54,844 nucleotides of DNA from Bacteroides sp. (lineage in GTDB: Bacteria; Bacteroidota; Bacteroidia; Bacteroidales; Bacteroidaceae), in assembly GCA_017992695.1 (NCBI GenBank), contig JAGOOC010000016.1:1-54844 (forward strand), given 5' to 3'. The notes under the pieces are model-generated. The model was not told the DNA's origin and did not search any database. It was given only the letters and a program-made list of their open reading frames with translations. Each line of letters starts with the position of its first letter. The stretch's first letter is position 1. The position numbers were made by a program, and so were the translations under genes. Shown here one piece after another: positions 52,151-54,844 of this stretch.

Positions 52151-52181
52151 TTGCATAGTACTATAGCAATGCATATATTTG
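52151..52181 (+). promoter_or_regulatory. Promoter with palindromic operator for the PadR operon
   Basis: TTG (52151-52153), 20 bases, TATATTTG (52174-52181) is an excellent housekeeping promoter. Between the two boxes lies the perfect palindrome ATAGTACTAT (52155-52164), flanked by TTGC and GCAA. A repressor bound there would block RNA polymerase, which suits self-control by the PadR protein, whose gene starts at 52205. Confidence 0.7.
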
Positions 52182-52204
52182 TATCGTTCTTAAAAGAAAA
52201 GCTT

Positions 52205-52531
52205 ATGTATGTTGATAATGTAAAATCGCAGATGCGCAAGGGGATGCTGGAATATTGCATCATGCTCTTGCTACACCGGGAGCCAGCCTATGCTTCAGAT
52301 ATCATTCAGAAGCTGAAAGAGGCAAAGCTGATCGTAGTAGAAGGCACACTGTACCCACTGCTTACCCGTCTTAAAAACGAAGATTTGCTGAGTTACGAGT
52401 GGGTGGAATCTACACAAGGCCCACCACGCAAGTACTATAACCTCACGGAGCAAGGAGAGGAGTTTCTTTGCGAATTAGAAACTTCATGGAAAGAACTGAA
52501 TGACACCGTAGCTCATATTGCTAATAAATAA
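52205..52531 (+). CDS. PadR family transcriptional regulator
   Basis: 108 residues from ATG 52205 (MYVDNVKSQMRKGMLEYCIMLLL); the longer in-frame extension to 51977 runs through the promoter and the divergent GNAT gene and is rejected. It has a winged helix of the PadR type: GMLEYCIMLLLHREPAYASDIIQKL, VEGTLYPLLTRLKNEDLLSYEW and GPPRKYYNLTEQG. A short C-terminal helix serves dimerisation. In Bacteroidetes this type commonly stands before PspC-domain genes, as here. It probably represses its own operon through the palindrome at 52155-52164. Confidence 0.9.
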   Translation: MYVDNVKSQMRKGMLEYCIMLLLHREPAYASDIIQKLKEAKLIVVEGTLYPLLTRLKNEDLLSYEWVESTQGPPRKYYNLTEQGEEFLCELETSWKELNDTVAHIANK

Positions 52532-52554
52532 CCCTATTAAATAAAGAGATAACA

Positions 52555-53655
52555 ATGAAGAAGACATTGACAGTCAATTTGGGTGGAGCCGTTTTCCATA
52601 TTGATGAAGACGCCTATCGTCTGTTAGACAATTACCTGTGCAACCTGAGACTTCACTTTCGCAAGCAAGAGGGAGCCGAGGAAATTGTCAATGACATTGA
52701 GACCCGTATTTCCGAACTCTTTGCCGAGAAGCTGAATGCCGGTTTGCAAGTCATCACCATTAGCGATGTAGAAGAGGTCATTTCACGCGTAGGCAAGCCC
52801 GAAGATTTTGACGACGAATCAGGGCAAGAACCTCCATATAACAACAAGAAAACAGCTTCTACACAAGGTAGCAATGCCGGTACCAACAGCACCTATCGTC
52901 ACCGTTTGTTTCGCGACCCCGACAATAAAATCTTAGGTGGCGTTGCTTCCGGAATAGCTGCCTATCTCGACTGGGATCCCACTTTAGTACGCGTACTTTT
53001 CATCTTTCTGTTGTTTGTGCCCTATTGCCCCATGCTGATCCTTTATATTTTCGCTTGGATAATTATTCCCGAGGCACGTACAGCTGCCGACAAACTTCAC
53101 ATGCGCGGCGAAGCCGTTACCGTAGAGAATATAGGTAAAACCGTTACCGACGGATTTGAAAAGGTAGCCAATGGCGTAAACGACTACATGCAATCAGATA
53201 AACCACGCACCCTTCTCCAAAAAGTAGGCGATGTGTTGGTACAGATCGCCGGATTCTTGTTGAAAGCCTGTTTGGTGATTTTTGCCATTATCTTCAGTCC
53301 GGTATTGTTTATCCTTGTGCTTGCGTTTGTGATACTGCTGGTTACTTTTATTGCATTGATTGCAGGTGGTGGAGCCTATCTTTACAGCCTGTTTCCCATG
53401 GTCGATTGGGCTCCTTTGGCCTCTGTTTCTCCGCTTATGACCGTAGGCGGTAGCATGGCAGGCATTGCCTTGTTGGCCATACCCATACTAAGCATTCTCT
53501 ATACCGCTTTGCAACAAGGCTTCCACTGGTCGCCTATGCCTACAGGGGTCAAGTGGACGTTGCTGATCTTATGGATAGTATCTTTGGCTGTATTTCTTAT
53601 CAACCTATTTGCCTTGGGCTGGCAACTTCCATTATACGGCATTCACTCTGTTTAA
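52555..53655 (+). CDS. PspC domain-containing membrane protein
   Basis: 366 residues. The N-terminal soluble region (about 1-90, VNLGGAVFHIDEDAYRLLDNYLCNLRLHF ... VEEVISRVGKPEDFDDE) precedes a PspC domain (about 118-172, LFRDPDNKILGGVASGIAAYLDWDPTLVRVLFIF). Four or so TM helices fill about 225-360. PspC domains belong to membrane-stress responses; in Bacteroidetes the pairing with PadR suggests an envelope-stress unit, but the role is not established. It lies 23 bases after the padR-type gene and 17 before the hydrolase gene. Confidence 0.88.
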   Translation: MKKTLTVNLGGAVFHIDEDAYRLLDNYLCNLRLHFRKQEGAEEIVNDIETRISELFAEKLNAGLQVITISDVEEVISRVGKPEDFDDESGQEPPYNNKKTASTQGSNAGTNSTYRHRLFRDPDNKILGGVASGIAAYLDWDPTLVRVLFIFLLFVPYCPMLILYIFAWIIIPEARTAADKLHMRGEAVTVENIGKTVTDGFEKVANGVNDYMQSDKPRTLLQKVGDVLVQIAGFLLKACLVIFAIIFSPVLFILVLAFVILLVTFIALIAGGGAYLYSLFPMVDWAPLASVSPLMTVGGSMAGIALLAIPILSILYTALQQGFHWSPMPTGVKWTLLILWIVSLAVFLINLFALGWQLPLYGIHSV

Positions 53656-53672
53656 ATAACACCTAAACGATC

Positions 53673-54671
53673 ATGGGCGAACACATTTGTTTCAGAAGAA
53701 ATGAGCGTTTGGCAACAGTCAATCCTCATTGGAGAGGTAATCCGGTGGTGCGCGGACGTTTTTTCAATCGTCAGCATCGTTTTCGCCCCGGCATGGGTAG
53801 TGTGCTCAAGTGGCGCTTCTCCTCCAATCCGCAACGCAAAGAGAAACGAGAAGAGAAATGGAATCCCCAAGTGACCTACCTGCACTCGCTCGATGCCGTA
53901 GTGGGCGATTCATTGATATGGCTCGGACATAATTCGTTCTTCCTTCAACTTTCAGGAAAGCGAATCATGTTCGACCCCGTGTTTGGACACATTCCTTTTG
54001 TGCGTCGCCAAAGTGAATTCCCTGCCCATCCCGATATCTTTACCGAGATTGACTACTTGCTGATTAGTCACGATCATTTTGATCATTTAAACCGCAAAAG
54101 CGTAGCTCGTTTACTGCTCAATAATCCGCAGATGAAGCTGTTTTGCGGGTTGGGCACGGGGCAACTCATTCAGAGCTGGTTTCCCAAGCTCGAAGTGATC
54201 GAAGCCAGTTGGTATCAGCAGATAGCCGACGAAGAGCTAAAAATCACCTTTCTACCTGCTCAGCATTGGAGCAAACGCTCCATAGGCGATGGCGGACAAC
54301 GCTTGTGGGGTGCCTTTATGGTTCAAGACGAGCGTCTCTCTCTCTATTATAGCGGTGACACAGGTTACTCCAAACACTTCCGCGAGATACCCGAGTTTTT
54401 TGGAGCCCCCGACTATGCCTTGCTCGGCATTGGTTCCTACAAGCCCCGTTGGTTTATGCGTCCCAATCACATTTCTCCTACCGAATCGTTGACAGCCGCC
54501 CAAGAGATGAAAGCCGCGCTAACCATCCCCATGCACTATGGCACCTTCGACCTTTCGGATGAACCCTTGCACGATCCTCCCAAAGTATTTGCTTCCGAGG
54601 CCAAGAAACGTAAAGTCAACGTAGCCATTCCTGCACTGGGCGAGATCGTGAAGTTGAAACCGATGAAGTAG
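53673..54671 (+). CDS. Metallo-beta-lactamase-fold hydrolase (UlaG/NAPE-PLD-like)
   Basis: 332 residues, no signal peptide. The metal-binding motif SHDHFDH (His133, His135, Asp137, His138) is present, with later ligands in LPAQHWSKRS, YSGDTGYS and MHYGTF. The N-terminal region and the LGHNSFFLQLSGKRIMFDPVFG strand match the L-ascorbate lactonase / N-acyl-phosphatidylethanolamine phospholipase D-like group. The substrate is unknown; a phospholipid or lactone is possible, and a lipid role would fit the membrane-stress gene just upstream. It is the last gene of the PadR operon. An insertion sequence begins about 27 bases downstream. Confidence 0.85.
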   Translation: MGEHICFRRNERLATVNPHWRGNPVVRGRFFNRQHRFRPGMGSVLKWRFSSNPQRKEKREEKWNPQVTYLHSLDAVVGDSLIWLGHNSFFLQLSGKRIMFDPVFGHIPFVRRQSEFPAHPDIFTEIDYLLISHDHFDHLNRKSVARLLLNNPQMKLFCGLGTGQLIQSWFPKLEVIEASWYQQIADEELKITFLPAQHWSKRSIGDGGQRLWGAFMVQDERLSLYYSGDTGYSKHFREIPEFFGAPDYALLGIGSYKPRWFMRPNHISPTESLTAAQEMKAALTIPMHYGTFDLSDEPLHDPPKVFASEAKKRKVNVAIPALGEIVKLKPMK

Positions 54672-54697
54672 AATTAGCTCACTGTTTCACAATCACT

Positions 54698-54844
54698 GGT
54701 TCCCCATAAACTAAATACGGTTCATCCGATAAATGCGTAGTTGATACATAAGAAAAGCTGGTATTTCATATATTTGAATAACTACAATCAAATATATTAT
54801 GAATACCAGCTTTATGTACCACGCTTTTGGCGTTCGTGAACAAG
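54698..54844 (+). mobile_element. Left end of an ISL3-like insertion sequence (cut by the window edge)
   Basis: The end is estimated at GGTTCCCC (54698-54705), repeated 21 bases on as GGTTCATCC (54719-54727), which could be terminal and subterminal transposase sites. The transposase gene starts at 54799. An imperfect inverted repeat (GCTGGTATTTCATATATTTG, 54757-54776, with the complementary arm at 54789-54810) contains the transposase ATG in one arm, a pattern used by insertion sequences to limit translation from outside transcripts. The other end and any target duplication are outside the window. Confidence 0.6.
54799..54844 (+). CDS. ISL3-family transposase, N-terminal fragment
   Basis: Only the first 15 codons are in the window: MNTSFMYHAFGVREQ. 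I recognise this as the usual beginning of ISL3-type transposases of Bacteroides and Parabacteroides, but 15 residues are thin evidence. Confidence 0.6.
   Translation, partial: MNTSFMYHAFGVREQ

Overview
The window reads as chromosomal DNA of a gut-type Bacteroidales bacterium (Bacteroides or a close relative). The signs are: housekeeping promoters of the Bacteroidetes type (TTG/TTTG, about 20 bases, then TAnnTTTG), A-rich leaders instead of strong Shine-Dalgarno sites, many signal peptides and lipoproteins in glycan enzymes, a TonB-dependent receptor with a carboxypeptidase-regulatory N-terminal domain, and family content typical of polysaccharide utilization loci.

Bases 1-38926 are almost entirely a same-strand cassette of carbohydrate-active enzymes whose families match, nearly one for one, the set known to dismantle rhamnogalacturonan II (RG-II). 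In order they are PL1 pectate lyase, DUF3826, GH43, GH143-GH142, GH78, GH28, CE19-type methylesterase fused to DUF3826, GH95, GH105, GH140, GH78-GH33, GH141, a decayed six-hairpin glycosidase, GH138, GH137-GH2-malectin, GH2 and GH2. Catalytic residues that I recall for GH140, GH141 and GH138 fall at the expected positions with constant offsets. PL1, GH28, GH105 and the methylesterase serve the homogalacturonan backbone. GH95, GH141, GH138, GH2 and GH140 serve chain A. GH78-GH33 fits the Rha-Kdo chain, GH143-GH142 the Araf-Dha chain, and GH137 with a GH2 part of chain B. No SusC/SusD pair, no sensor-regulator for the locus, and no GH106, GH127 or GH139 gene lies in the window; they may be just upstream.

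The cassette appears to be five transcription units (133-2542, 2725-13210, 13282-22524, 23078-25385, 25454-38926). Each is headed by the same bipartite element, TTGAGTACAA - 14 bases - CGTCTT, with four exact left halves and one degenerate copy. No TAnnTTTG box is evident there. The geometry looks like an alternative (ECF-type) sigma promoter, and this is the most interesting signal in the window. Strong hairpin terminators close units 1, 3 and 5. The 553-base gap at 22525-23077 also holds a housekeeping promoter driving a candidate small RNA of about 65 nucleotides, and a four-unit 22-bp tandem repeat.

Bases 38999-54671 are ordinary chromosomal genes. They include a BspA-like leucine-rich repeat protein, a CPBP membrane protease, Tex, and an operon of sensor histidine kinase, 5'-nucleotidase and free methionine-R-sulfoxide reductase. 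Next come a probable metal-uptake group (small His-rich membrane protein, TonB receptor, AraC regulator), a GNAT/Crp pair, and a PadR-PspC-metallo-beta-lactamase-fold operon. The right edge (54698-54844) cuts into the left end of an ISL3-like insertion sequence.
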